Origin: Tissierellaceae bacterium
GTDB lineage: Bacteria; Bacillota; Clostridia; Tissierellales; Tissierellaceae
Length of the DNA stretch: 64,000 nucleotides
NCBI GenBank assembly: GCA_018434075.1
Contig: JAHDQA010000076.1
Span: 33,571 to 97,570 of the forward strand
Direction of reading: 5' to 3'
The notes under the pieces are model-generated. The model saw only the letters and a list, made by a program, of their open reading frames with translations. It did no database searches and was not told where the DNA came from. This document shows positions 56,240-64,000 of this stretch, one piece after another. Positions within the stretch are counted from its first letter, which is position 1, and every line of letters starts with the position of its first letter. The position numbers were made by a program, and so were the translations under genes.

Positions 56240-57374
56240 TTTTAATGTGCCACTTTTCTTAGGTAAAGAAAAAGAATATATTAAAGAGGCAATAGAGAAA
56301 AATCAAAAACTTTGCGGAGATGGACCATTCACAAAAAAGTGCAATAAATGGATGGAAGAAAATTTCGATGTTTCAAAAGTTCTATTAACAACATCTTGTA
56401 CACATGCATTGGAAATGGCTGCTATATTAGCTGATATTCATCCAGGGGATGAAGTAATAGCACCATCATATACTTTTGTTTCAACAGTTAATGCATTCGT
56501 ACTTAGAGGGGCAAAAATAGTATTTGTTGATATTAGACCAGACACTTTAAATATCGACGAGAAATTAATTGAAGACGCAATAACTGAAAAAACAAAAGTT
56601 ATCATTCCTGTTCATTATGCAGGAGTTGCATGTGAAATGGATAAAATAATGGATATTGCAAAAAAATACCATTTAATTGTTATAGAAGATGCAGCCCAAG
56701 GAGTAATGTCAACTTACAAGGGAAAAGCTCTTGGTACAATTGGTGATTTAGGTACATATAGTTTTCATGAAACTAAGAACTATACAATGGGAGAAGGAGG
56801 GGCTTTAGTAATTAGTAAAAAAGAATATATTGAAAGAGCTGAGATAATTCGCGAAAAAGGAACTGATAGAAGTAAATTTTTCAGGGGACAAGTCGATAAA
56901 TATTCATGGGTAGATGTGGGAAGTTCATATTTACCAAGCGAATTAAATGCAGCTTACTTGTATGCTCAGCTTGAAGAAGCTAGAATGATTAATGATAATA
57001 GGTTAAAAACATGGTTACAATATTACAATGGGTTAAAGAATTTAGAAGAAAAGAAGTTAATTGATCTACCAGTAATACCTGACTATTGTAGCCACAATGC
57101 CCATATGTTTTATATAAAATGTAAAAATCTAGAAGAACGAACATCATTAATTAATTATTTAAAGGGTGAAGGTATATATTCAGCATTTCATTATGTTCCT
57201 CTCCACAGTTCAGAAGCAGGATTAAAATATGGACGTTTTCATGGTAAGGATGATTATACAACAAGAGAAAGTGAACGGTTAGTAAGGCTGCCGATGTATT
57301 TTGGATTAGAAACCGAGAAAATTAAATACATTATTGATAAGATTGATAATTTTTATCAAATTAATTCCATATAA
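56232..57374 (+). CDS. wecE: dTDP-4-amino-4,6-dideoxygalactose transaminase
   Basis: A 380-residue DegT-family aminotransferase strongly matching WecE/RffA along its length: KLCGDGPFTKKCNKWMEE, PGDEVIAPSYTFVSTVNAFV, PVHYAGVACEMDKIM, EDAAQGVMSTYKGKALGTIG and SFHETKNYTMGEGGA with PLP lysine K182. It converts dTDP-4-keto-6-deoxyglucose to dTDP-4-amino-4,6-dideoxygalactose (dTDP-Fuc4N) using glutamate. The ATG at 56232 has GAAGGAGA seven bases upstream. RmlA and RmlB downstream supply its substrate, completing a coherent route. Confidence 0.92.
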   Translation: MINFNVPLFLGKEKEYIKEAIEKNQKLCGDGPFTKKCNKWMEENFDVSKVLLTTSCTHALEMAAILADIHPGDEVIAPSYTFVSTVNAFVLRGAKIVFVDIRPDTLNIDEKLIEDAITEKTKVIIPVHYAGVACEMDKIMDIAKKYHLIVIEDAAQGVMSTYKGKALGTIGDLGTYSFHETKNYTMGEGGALVISKKEYIERAEIIREKGTDRSKFFRGQVDKYSWVDVGSSYLPSELNAAYLYAQLEEARMINDNRLKTWLQYYNGLKNLEEKKLIDLPVIPDYCSHNAHMFYIKCKNLEERTSLINYLKGEGIYSAFHYVPLHSSEAGLKYGRFHGKDDYTTRESERLVRLPMYFGLETEKIKYIIDKIDNFYQINSI

Positions 57375-57521
57375 ACTTAGCGCGCTCGGATAATTTTTCT
57401 ATATCGTGATGTGATTTTAAAAAGAAAACCTAATTTAGATATTTTTTCAAGTCACCTATAATCACTTTAGAAATTATCAATAAAACTATAAATTAATAGC
57501 TAAAATTAAAGGAGAATAATA

Positions 57522-58388
57522 ATGAAAGGCATTATATTAGCAGGAGGCAATGGTTCAAGACTTTATCCAATTACAAAGGGAATTAGCAAACAATTATTGC
57601 CTATATACGATAAACCAATGATTTATTATCCATTAAGCGTTTTAATGCTCTCAAAAATTAGGCAAGTGCTTATTATTTCAAATCCAGAGTACATAGAATT
57701 TTATAAAAACTTATTAGGAGATGGATCTGAAATTGGAATGCAATTTGAATATAAAATTCAAGAGAATCCAAGGGGATTAGCTGATGCATTTATTGTTGGA
57801 GAAGAATTTATTAGTGACGATAGTGTATGTTTAATTCTTGGAGATAATGTATTTTATGGACAAGGTTTTAGTACTAAATTGTTAGAGGCAGCATCAATAG
57901 AAAAAGGAGCTGTAATATTCGGATATTATGTTAATGATCCCAAAGAGTTTGGCGTAGTAGAGTTTGATAAAGATTACAATGTGATTTCTTTAGAAGAAAA
58001 ACCAAAAAAGCCTAAATCTCAATATGCTATTCCAGGTCTTTATTTTTATGATAGCACAGTAATAAAAAGAGCTAAGAAGCTTAAACCGTCTGCACGAGGA
58101 GAACTTGAAATTACAGATCTAAATAGGGATTATTTATTTGAAGGTAAACTAAATGTGGAGTTATTAGGGCGAGGGTTTGCTTGGTTAGACACCGGAACAT
58201 ATGATGGATTGGCAGATGCTTCTGATTTTGTAAAAACCATCCAAAAAAGAACAGGTTTGTATGTAGCTTGTATAGAAGAAATAGCTTTTAAAAATGGCTG
58301 GATTTCTAAAGAAGAATTAAAAAAAATAGGATTACAATATCAAAAAACAGAATACGGGAAATATATTCTTTCATTAATTAGTGATTGA
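57522..58388 (+). CDS. rfbA: Glucose-1-phosphate thymidylyltransferase
   Basis: A 288-residue RmlA enzyme: MKGIILAGGNGSRLYPITKG with the nucleotide-binding glycine loop, LLPIYDKPMIYYPLSVLML, FGVVEFDKDYNVISLEEKP and RGFAWLDTGTYDGLADAS. It makes dTDP-glucose from dTTP and glucose-1-phosphate, the first step to dTDP-deoxy sugars. AAAGGAG is eight bases before the ATG. It lies 147 bases after wecE and its end adjoins rfbB. rmlC and rmlD are absent, so the product is not dTDP-rhamnose from this locus. Confidence 0.95.
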   Translation: MKGIILAGGNGSRLYPITKGISKQLLPIYDKPMIYYPLSVLMLSKIRQVLIISNPEYIEFYKNLLGDGSEIGMQFEYKIQENPRGLADAFIVGEEFISDDSVCLILGDNVFYGQGFSTKLLEAASIEKGAVIFGYYVNDPKEFGVVEFDKDYNVISLEEKPKKPKSQYAIPGLYFYDSTVIKRAKKLKPSARGELEITDLNRDYLFEGKLNVELLGRGFAWLDTGTYDGLADASDFVKTIQKRTGLYVACIEEIAFKNGWISKEELKKIGLQYQKTEYGKYILSLISD

Positions 58389-58404
58389 AGAAGGGAGAAA
58401 CAAT

Positions 58405-59460
58405 TTGGACAAGATTTTAGTAACTGGTGGAGCAGGATTTATTGGAAGTAATTTTATTAAGCACATATTACAAGAACATCCAGATAGCTACATAGTTAAT
58501 TTAGATTTGCTAACATATGCTGGTAATCTAGAAAATTTAAAAGGCATAGAGAATCATGAAAATTATACTTTCATTAAAGGAGATGTAAGAGACAGAGAAT
58601 TAGTTGATAATATTTTTGATGAATTCAGTATAAATAAAGTTGTTCATTTTGCTGCAGAATCTCATGTAGATAGAAGTATTGAAGATCCTCAAATATTCTT
58701 AAGCACTAATATTTTGGGGGCACAAGTACTGCTGGATGCAGCAATAAAACATTGGAAAATTAGACCAGATAATAAATATTGCGATGAATACATTGATAAT
58801 GTGAAATACTTGCAAGTTTCCACTGATGAAGTATATGGTGCTTTGGGTAAGGAAGGTAAGTTTAGGGAAGATTTACCTTTATTGCCAAATAGTCCTTATT
58901 CAGCATCCAAAGCAAGTGCCGACCTAATAGTAAGAGCATACCATAAAACATATGGTTTACCAATTAATATAACAAGATGCAGCAATAATTACGGACCATA
59001 TCAATTTCCTGAAAAATTGATACCTCTGATGATAATAAATTGTCTAAACGATAAAGAATTGCCAGTTTATGGCGATGGAATGCAAATAAGAGATTGGTTG
59101 CATGTGAAAGATCACTGCAGCGCAATAGAAACAGTGTTATATAGAGGAAGAATTGGAGAAATATATAATGTTGGCGGAAACAATGAGAAAGCAAATATTG
59201 AGATAGTGAAATTGATCATTAGTACATTAGGAAAATCAAACAATCTCATAAAATATGTTAAAGATAGACCGGGACATGATAGAAGATATGCAATCGATAA
59301 TACAAAAATAACAACTGAACTTGGTTGGAAACCTGCTTATACTTTTGAACAAGGGATGAAAGAAACTATTGAATGGTATTTAAATAATACTGAATGGATT
59401 GAGAATATATTATCTCATGATTACATGAACTATTATGAAAAAATGTACACAGGGGTTTAA
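58405..59460 (+). CDS. rfbB: dTDP-glucose 4,6-dehydratase
   Basis: A 351-residue extended short-chain dehydrogenase: ILVTGGAGFIGSNFIKHIL for NAD binding, LQVSTDEVYGALG with the catalytic Thr-Asp-Glu, YSASKASADLIVRAY with Tyr-Lys, and TRCSNNYGPYQFPEKLIPLM. It makes dTDP-4-keto-6-deoxyglucose, the substrate of WecE. TTG 58405 is chosen because AAGGGAG ends seven bases upstream; GTG 58381 would overlap rfbA and lacks a site. The dTDP-sugar genes end here, followed by a border repeat. Confidence 0.94.
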   Translation: MDKILVTGGAGFIGSNFIKHILQEHPDSYIVNLDLLTYAGNLENLKGIENHENYTFIKGDVRDRELVDNIFDEFSINKVVHFAAESHVDRSIEDPQIFLSTNILGAQVLLDAAIKHWKIRPDNKYCDEYIDNVKYLQVSTDEVYGALGKEGKFREDLPLLPNSPYSASKASADLIVRAYHKTYGLPINITRCSNNYGPYQFPEKLIPLMIINCLNDKELPVYGDGMQIRDWLHVKDHCSAIETVLYRGRIGEIYNVGGNNEKANIEIVKLIISTLGKSNNLIKYVKDRPGHDRRYAIDNTKITTELGWKPAYTFEQGMKETIEWYLNNTEWIENILSHDYMNYYEKMYTGV

Positions 59461-59518
59461 ATTATTGGTGATGCATTGACATATTTGTTTCTCAACCCAT
59501 TAATTATCAAAGACTGTA

Positions 59519-59541
59519 GAGCCTCATATATGTATAAAGGT
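59519..59541. repeat. Border repeat, copy B
   Basis: Differs from copy A by one base (CATATATGTATAAAGGT core). Confidence 0.8.
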
Positions 59542-59655
59542 GATCAGGGTGGGTAGACGGTAAGGTGGTTAGAGAGCTATAAAGTGGGCGATGGAAGTGC
59601 TGATCCATATGAGAGTTGATGTGATAAACTTCATTTATAATAAAGAGTATTTAAT

Positions 59656-59701
59656 AAAAACGGGAATTTTAAGGATCTCAGGAGTTGCCCGTTTTATTTT
59701 T
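59656..59701 (+). terminator. Terminator-like hairpin before the TIR gene
   Basis: AAAACGGG pairs with CCCGTTTT (8 bp, right arm 59688-59694) and is followed by ATTTTTAG. It could end transcription from rfbB. A shorter copy is at 46460-46494. Confidence 0.65.
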
Positions 59702-59768
59702 AGCTAAAAATGTCAGAATATTGTATTAACAGGTGAAGTGTGTAAAGTAAACGAAGGAGGTTAGTCCA

Positions 59769-60365
59769 ATGATTCCAATGCACAAAGTATTTATCAGTTA
59801 TCATCACAAAAATGATCAATATTATAAGAATGCGTTATCCAGTATGGCACAGATGTATAATATTTTTGAAGATGCTTCTGTAAATACTGGTGAGATAAGT
59901 GATGAGTTAACAGATCATCAAATTAGGACAATAATCAGAGATGATTATTTGAGAGACAGCTCAGTTACTATTGTACTTGTTGGAACTGAAACTAAATATC
60001 GAAAGCATGTTGATTGGGAAATATATTCTAGCATGTACAATGGTGCAAAAAACAAGAAATCAGGAATTCTGGTTGTTAATCTACCATCTATTATAGGAAG
60101 TCAAATTTCAATATGTGATGAAGATAAGTTTATCTTGGGTCCAGAAATAAGGTGGTCACCAATTAACTCTTATGATAGATATGAATACCTTCCAGGTAGA
60201 ATTGTTGATAATTTAAAAAGTACAGATGTAAAAATATCAGTAGTTGATTATTCAAGGATCATTAATAATCCAGAAGGTTTTAAACAGCTGATTGATATTG
60301 CATACAATAACAGATATACAAATGACTATGATTTGAGTGCACCAATGAGAAGGAGAAATTCGTGA
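59769..60365 (+). CDS. TIR-domain protein (DUF1863-like)
   Basis: A 198-residue protein with an N-terminal TIR-like domain: HKVFISYHHKNDQYYKNALS, IRTIIRDDYLRDSSVTIVLV, GTETKYRKHVDWEIYSSMY. The C-terminal 60 residues form a short extra domain. TIR domains of this type act in bacterial defence as NAD-cleaving or signal-making enzymes. AAGGAGG is eight bases before ATG 59769. The next gene starts inside its stop codon (TGATG), so the two form a unit different from the Thoeris pair at 38.2-39.4 kb. Confidence 0.82.
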   Translation: MIPMHKVFISYHHKNDQYYKNALSSMAQMYNIFEDASVNTGEISDELTDHQIRTIIRDDYLRDSSVTIVLVGTETKYRKHVDWEIYSSMYNGAKNKKSGILVVNLPSIIGSQISICDEDKFILGPEIRWSPINSYDRYEYLPGRIVDNLKSTDVKISVVDYSRIINNPEGFKQLIDIAYNNRYTNDYDLSAPMRRRNS

Positions 60366-60967
60366 TGCCATGGTATGAATTTATCGAATGGTTTCAACAT
60401 ACCTTTGACGGATTCCTGAATTCCAAATTATGCATGCCTTTATTGGGCTTTATGATTATAGTAGGTTTTTGGGGAATATACCGCAATAGGAAACGAACTA
60501 AATTTATCGGAATAACTGATATCAATGCATTTAGTGTTACTATTAAAGTCAACATGAAAAATATTGACATTGCCTACATGATGTTTGTGCAGTTAAAGAC
60601 GAGAAAAATTGGAGTAAAGTTTGATGAAGAATATGATGTGATTTCTGAAGTATATGATTCATGGTATTCGGTTTTTCAGGCTATAAGGGAATTATTAATG
60701 AGTGTCAGACCCACACCTAATAATAAGGAGCTAATAGATTTAGGGAATAAAGTTTTGAATGTTGGAATGCGTCCCCACTTGACAAAGTGGCAAGCAAAGT
60801 TTAGGAAGTGGTATGCTCTTGAATTGGAGAAAGAGGAAAACGATATGTTAACACCTCAAGAATTACAAAAGAAATATCCTGAATATGATCTACTTGTGGC
60901 CGATTTGAAGAATAGTCAGAATCAAATTCTTGATTTGATTGATAAACTAGAAGTGATTTTTACATAG
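60365..60967 (+). CDS. Membrane-anchored partner of the TIR protein
   Basis: A 200-residue protein with one membrane segment near residues 22-38 (LCMPLLGFMIIVGFWGIYRN) and a soluble C-terminal domain containing IAYMMFVQLKTRKIGVKFDE, VYDSWYSVFQAIRELL, RPHLTKWQAKFRKWY and a helical end. The soluble part resembles uncharacterised proteins that I associate with TIR genes. No catalytic motif is evident. Overlap with the TIR stop codon implies co-translation; a role as the membrane effector of a TIR signal is inference. Confidence 0.65.
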   Translation: MPWYEFIEWFQHTFDGFLNSKLCMPLLGFMIIVGFWGIYRNRKRTKFIGITDINAFSVTIKVNMKNIDIAYMMFVQLKTRKIGVKFDEEYDVISEVYDSWYSVFQAIRELLMSVRPTPNNKELIDLGNKVLNVGMRPHLTKWQAKFRKWYALELEKEENDMLTPQELQKKYPEYDLLVADLKNSQNQILDLIDKLEVIFT

Positions 60968-61052
60968 GCATCCTAAAGCCACCATTAAAAACTATGATAA
61001 ATATAGTAGGGGCAGGTGAAGAGACGGAAAATTTAACAGGAAAAAAGATGAG

Positions 61053-61561
61053 TTGCATGGGCAAGAAAAACAGGCAATAGTTTTATATTCTAACTTTAAA
61101 GAACTTGGAATCTTAAAGTACGAAGTGGAACTTAAACTTAAGGATTCATTAATTCAACGATCTAGTCATATGAAAACTGTATTTGCATTTATGTCTGATT
61201 CAGTTTTCATGTTAGTTGAAATTATATTTAATCATCGAGGAAGTCTATCGCAAATTTTCTTTTTCCTGTTAATATCATCAATTATATTGTTTCTTTTAAT
61301 AAGTTTGGTGACAGGACGTAAATTTGTGACTTCCCGGATATAGGAGAAATTGAGAAGCATGTTGAGGACAACTGGAAAAGTGTAGTTAATAAATCACAAC
61401 AACTTAAAAAATATGTTAAATTATTTGGAATAGTTCAAAAAAGTAAAGCAAAAGGGAATGATAGCAGAGTATTGCTTATTAGAATATCAATGTGGAGTTT
61501 TATGGCTTCTCTTGTATTGGTGATATTCTTGTTTATAGTAGCAATATGCAAAGTAATATAG
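61053..61561 (+). pseudogene. Frameshifted four-segment membrane protein gene
   Basis: The first part (about 61053 to TAG 61341-61343) has two membrane segments (VFAFMSDSVFMLVEIIF; FFFLLISSIILFLLISLV). The second, in another frame from about 61328 to TAG 61559-61561, reads DFPDIGEIEKHVEDNWKSVV and ends with a third hydrophobic segment (FMASLVLVIFLFIVAI). One extra T near 61325 would join them. The start is also unclear: the frame is open upstream to 61020 without a good start. It lies behind the TIR pair and may once have belonged to it. I do not recognise the family. Confidence 0.5.
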
Positions 61562-61736
61562 AAAAAGATGTAATCCGACTTTGTAAACTAAATATGAAAA
61601 ATATCATAAAGTTTTATGAAATTGTGTTGCACTAGATTTAATTTCACATTGATGATGATACTTGATGAATATTCTGAAAAAAATTTGGGCTAAATTAAAA
61701 CAAAATTAAGCCTTGAGAAGATATTATTTCTTCTCC

Positions 61737-62292
61737 TTATACAGACTTAATAGGCATTTTGTAAGCACTATAACAATCACTAACAATAGAATTTACAGTA
61801 TCTAAATTTTTAACAGAATTAAAGAGAGTGAAAGCATGCTCAGAATCTCTATAAGGTGATAAATAAAAGCCTAAGTCAAAGCGGTTTCAGAATCAATAAC
61901 AAACCAAATGTAATATTTTTTACCTGCGATCTTAACCACTGTTTCATCAGCATGTCTTTCATCGGAATTGAAATTCATCATTGGCATAAGCTCTAAAGCA
62001 AGGTTATTAAACAAAGGTGCAAACTTTTTACACCAATTGCTTATAGTAGTATGAGAAACTTTAATATTATTAACAACCCTAAGGATCAAGGCAATATTTC
62101 TAAAAGAATTCTTTCCAAGATAAAACATAGAAAGAGTGGTATTGATAACATGCAAAGGATAACGCATGCGTTAAAAGTCAGTTTTCCAATAAGTTTAAAC
62201 ATAGAAGCAGGTAGGATGGAATTTGGTTTAGCTACGAACAATGAATGATTATTGTTGCACTTTGGACATTTAATTGATACAATTTTTTGCAT
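61737..62292 (-). pseudogene. Transposase remnant (DDE type, IS6-like) with frameshifts and missing C-terminus
   Basis: On the minus strand the start MQKIVSIKCPKCNNNHSLFV carries a zinc-type Cys pair; after a frameshift comes MRYPLHVINTTLSMFYLGKN, SFRNIALILR, VSHTTISNWCKKFAP, then DERHADETVVKIAGKKYYIW with the first catalytic Asp and FVIDSETALT. After a second frameshift GFYLSPYRDSEHAFTLFNSV leads to the next Asp region (SIVSDCYSAYK), and the frame ends at 61737. The last catalytic Glu region is missing. This is a dead insertion-sequence fragment; the family name is a best guess. Confidence 0.75.
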
Positions 62293-62365
62293 GAGGACTT
62301 CATCCTTTCTGGGAGGTATTCGTTTTTATGCAAGAACATTGTACCATAGAGAGCTTGGAGTCCTC
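62293..62365. repeat. Inverted repeat at the upstream end of the transposase remnant
   Basis: GAGGACT (62293-62299) and AGTCCTC (62359-62365) face each other just upstream of the transposase start. The outer copy may be the end of the former insertion sequence. No matching end is seen on the truncated side. Confidence 0.4.
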
Positions 62366-62430
62366 AATTTTCATTTAAGTTTACAGAATGAAAATATAAA
62401 TTGGTAGTTGAGAAAAGGAAATGGTATAGA

Positions 62431-62802
62431 ATGGATAAAGAAAAAAATGAAAAAAGTATATTAATTGGATATTACTCAAAAGTTTTTAAAAAAGCTAATA
62501 TAACATTTGTAATTAGTTGTTTTGGAGTTGTTATTGGTATTGCAATAATATTTAAATCTGTTATTTTTGAAGATCTTAATTGGCATAGTTTATCATCAAG
62601 TGTTATTATTGAAGCAGTGTCATCATTGCTTTTTGTATTAGAAGATAGGATGAGAAAGAATGCACATGAAACAATGAGGCTTATTAGATTAGATAATAAT
62701 AATTTGTATTGTGAAAGAATATTAGAAAAAATTCAAGATAAAGACACAAAAGATAAGATTATTTGTGAAATCATTGAGGTAGTGATTGGAAAGACTAAGT
62801 AA
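62431..62802 (+). CDS. TRADD-N-associated-type membrane protein
   Basis: About 123 residues with two membrane segments (ITFVISCFGVVIGIAIIF, about 20-40; SLSSSVIIEAVSSLLFVL, about 53-70) followed by a cytoplasmic helix pair RMRKNAHETMRLIRLDNNNL. This layout resembles the bacterial TRADD-N-associated membrane domain of predicted conflict systems. ATG 62431 has only a loose site; TTG 62401 is an alternative. It lies among decayed genes, and whether it still works is unclear. Confidence 0.45.
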   Translation: MDKEKNEKSILIGYYSKVFKKANITFVISCFGVVIGIAIIFKSVIFEDLNWHSLSSSVIIEAVSSLLFVLEDRMRKNAHETMRLIRLDNNNLYCERILEKIQDKDTKDKIICEIIEVVIGKTK

Positions 62803-63210
62803 CTAATTATAAATTATATTAAATTATCACCTATTGTAGGCTTAAAGAAACTCATTAGTAGAATCAGGGAAAAGTACACGTGCATGTCAAATGAATATTA
62901 ACTTATTAAAATATTGGAATTCCAATGGGCACAGTTGTTAAAAAAAGAAATAGTCAAAGAAAATTAAAAGTTCGGTGCATGTCACTTGAGTTAATGAGTT
63001 ATTTGTAATCTAAGATATTCAACTAGAATAGGCCTTTGAAGAATAGAAAAATCGTGAAAAATAGGAAAATCCGTGCTAAGCACCAAAAACTTATTAGATA
63101 TGAGATTTAAATGGGCATTTCCTGCTATATTTTTGGGTAACTTGTTTGCTGACATTTTGATAATGGGATTGAACAATGGAGCGTTTAAGGTTATTGGTGG
63201 GTAAAGACAG
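62803..63210. other. Gene-free stretch between the membrane gene and the vanZ remnant
   Basis: No convincing frame, repeat or terminator is seen on either strand in these 408 bases. Confidence 0.5.
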
Positions 63211-63636
63211 ATGATGAAACTAAGAAAGATACTTACTTGGGTGTTAGTAATTTTATGGATGACGCTGATATTTTATCTGTCCCATAAGCCAGCAACAGAA
63301 TCTAATGAGTTAAGTAAAGGGATTACTGAAATAATAGTTGAAACCGTTGAGAAAGTAGATCCCGGTGTAGATATCGAGGTAGGGAGAGTCAATCATATTA
63401 TAAGGGAGAATGCACATTTCTTCTCCTAATTAGTTCTAGCTATTTTGGTAGTAAATGGTATAAGAAGTAGTCGTGTAAGTAGATATAAAGTATTTATCCT
63501 AGCATTACTGATTTGTTTGTTTTATGCTATAAGCGATGAAATCCTTCAGATATATGTTCCAGGTAGAAGTGGGCAAATAAGGACGGAAGATGGCACAAAA
63601 AGAGATGATTCACAGCGATTATTAGCTTGCATCTAG
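63211..63636 (+). pseudogene. VanZ-family gene with in-frame stop
   Basis: ATG 63211 opens ILTWVLVILWMTLIFYLSHK and, after VGRVNHIIRENAHFFS, meets TAA at 63427-63429. The same frame continues LVLAILVVNGIRSSRVSRYK, LICLFYAISDEILQIYVPGR and SGQIR, the C-terminal VanZ motif, in which D-E-x-x-Q and P-G-R are characteristic. One substitution (TAT or TAC to TAA, expected Tyr) explains the break. After GQIR the sequence departs from the family, suggesting a second lesion. VanZ-like proteins are small membrane proteins of varied or unknown role. Confidence 0.8.
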
Positions 63637-63674
63637 CATGCAGAAACAAAAGATAAACACTGTATTTGATTTAA

Positions 63675-63742
63675 AGAGGCATGCAACAGAGAGAAAAAAA
63701 GACAGGGTATATGACACTATAGTATCGGCGCATGACACTTTA
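63675..63742 (+). pseudogene. Internal fragment of a pdxA-like gene
   Basis: 68 bases align with 29944-30010 of the PdxA2-type gene. Stretches such as AGAGGCATGCAACAGAG and GTATATGACACTATAGTAT are exact; one inserted base in an A-run breaks the frame. Neither flank continues the similarity. Confidence 0.8.
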
Positions 63743-63801
63743 TGTAAATGTCAAGATAAGAATGTACGAAAAGTGGAAAATAATTATGTACAAGAAATAT
63801 C

Positions 63802-64000
63802 CTAAGAGACTTCAGAATCCTTCATAGAATTATCATCTAAATACTGTAGTTTAGATTGGATCCTGTATGATGGACCTTTTATAGATATTATATGGCTATG
63901 ATGAAGAAGTCTATCTAAAATGGCATTAGCAATAGTTGGAGATCCAAATATATCTGGCCATTTTGAAAAATTAGAGTTTGTAGTGATTATTGTACAGTGC
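63802..64000 (-). CDS. istB: IS21-family helper ATPase IstB (C-terminal part, cut by window end)
   Basis: On the minus strand, 66 codons are visible from the window edge to the stop at 63802-63804. They read CTIITTNSNFSKWPDIFGSP, then TIANAILDRLLHHSHIISIK and GPSYRIQSKL, the sensor-2/C-terminal part of IstB, the AAA+ helper of IS21 transposition. The upstream ATPase motifs and istA would lie beyond the window. With the transposase remnant at 61.7-62.3 kb it marks the right side as mobile-element territory. Confidence 0.88.
   Translation of the reverse strand, partial: HCTIITTNSNFSKWPDIFGSPTIANAILDRLLHHSHIISIKGPSYRIQSKLQYLDDNSMKDSEVS

Larger units (their letters stand above)
59461..59768. other. 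Intergenic region with border repeats before the TIR gene
   Basis: It repeats the layout of 45982-46494: TTTCTCAACCCATTAA (59488-59503), the 23-base block (59519-59541), the 20-base block GATCCATATGAGAGTTGATG (59602-59621) and a hairpin (59656-59701). Confidence 0.7.

Noticed and set aside
57522-59460. dTDP-rhamnose pathway
   Set aside because: Only rmlA and rmlB are present; wecE instead of rmlC/rmlD points to dTDP-Fuc4N.

Overview
The window is AT-rich, roughly one third GC, with tight co-directional operons, strong AGGAGG-type ribosome sites and frequent TTG or GTG starts. A ferredoxin-linked 2-oxoacid oxidoreductase, a type II fatty acid synthase using FabK, a GltS carrier and a PrpR-N sigma-54 activator suggest an anaerobic, amino-acid-using Clostridia-type member of the Bacillota (possibly Tissierellales; this is inference, as no rRNA or tRNA is present).

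Layout. (1) 1-9.6 kb, core metabolism: the end of a ferredoxin gene plus vorB-vorA-vorC, gltS, then fabZ divergent from fabH-fabK-fabD-fabG-acpP-fabF, with an operator-like dyad between them and a perfect terminator after fabF. (2) 9.6-23.7 kb, an exopolysaccharide cluster: a winged-helix regulator, a bacillosamine-type sugar set (aminotransferase, initiating phosphosugar transferase, acetyltransferase), GT4 and GT2 glycosyltransferases, a Wzy polymerase, and a decayed distal part (truncated GT-D, frameshifted genes, pyruvyltransferase, FrhB-like protein). A four-helix-bundle gene, a truncated second copy and degenerate 8-bp repeat arrays lie at its start, and one repeat stretch is built into a coding sequence. 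(3) 23.8-30.4 kb, acid-sugar catabolism: a PrpR-N sigma-54 activator and, behind a textbook -24/-12 promoter, a split UxaA-type dehydratase, a KdgT-like permease, a DUF1537 kinase and a PdxA2-type dehydrogenase.

(4) 30.5-52.2 kb, a defence island starting directly behind the pdxA terminator: a large protein plus a giant DUF1998 helicase (Druantia type III-like layout, helicase split by one missing A), a Thoeris pair whose thsA has lost its middle, a membrane TPR protein, a HEPN-like remnant, a SEC-C protein, a GmrSD-like DUF262/DUF1524 protein, an Avs-like nuclease-STAND protein, a SieB-like protein, a pRiA4b ORF-3 protein and a PD-(D/E)XK nuclease. A diverged copy of the last 30 bp of pdxA plus its terminator lies at 52.33-52.40 kb, so the island is bracketed by pdxA 3' ends. 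(5) 53-59.5 kb, a second surface-sugar block: a large glycosyltransferase, an acyltransferase, WecE, RmlA and RmlB, together predicting dTDP-Fuc4N(Ac). (6) 59.7-64 kb, a second, more decayed defence and mobile region: a TIR protein with a membrane partner, a frameshifted membrane gene, a transposase remnant, a TRADD-N-associated-type membrane protein, a VanZ pseudogene, another pdxA fragment and a partial IS21 IstB.

The strongest unexplained signals are the 8-bp arrays with the four-helix-bundle genes, the pdxA echoes at 52.3 and 63.7 kb, and short repeats recurring at defence-module borders. Several genes are broken by the loss of one base in or near an A or T run; this may be real decay or consensus error, and raw reads would decide.
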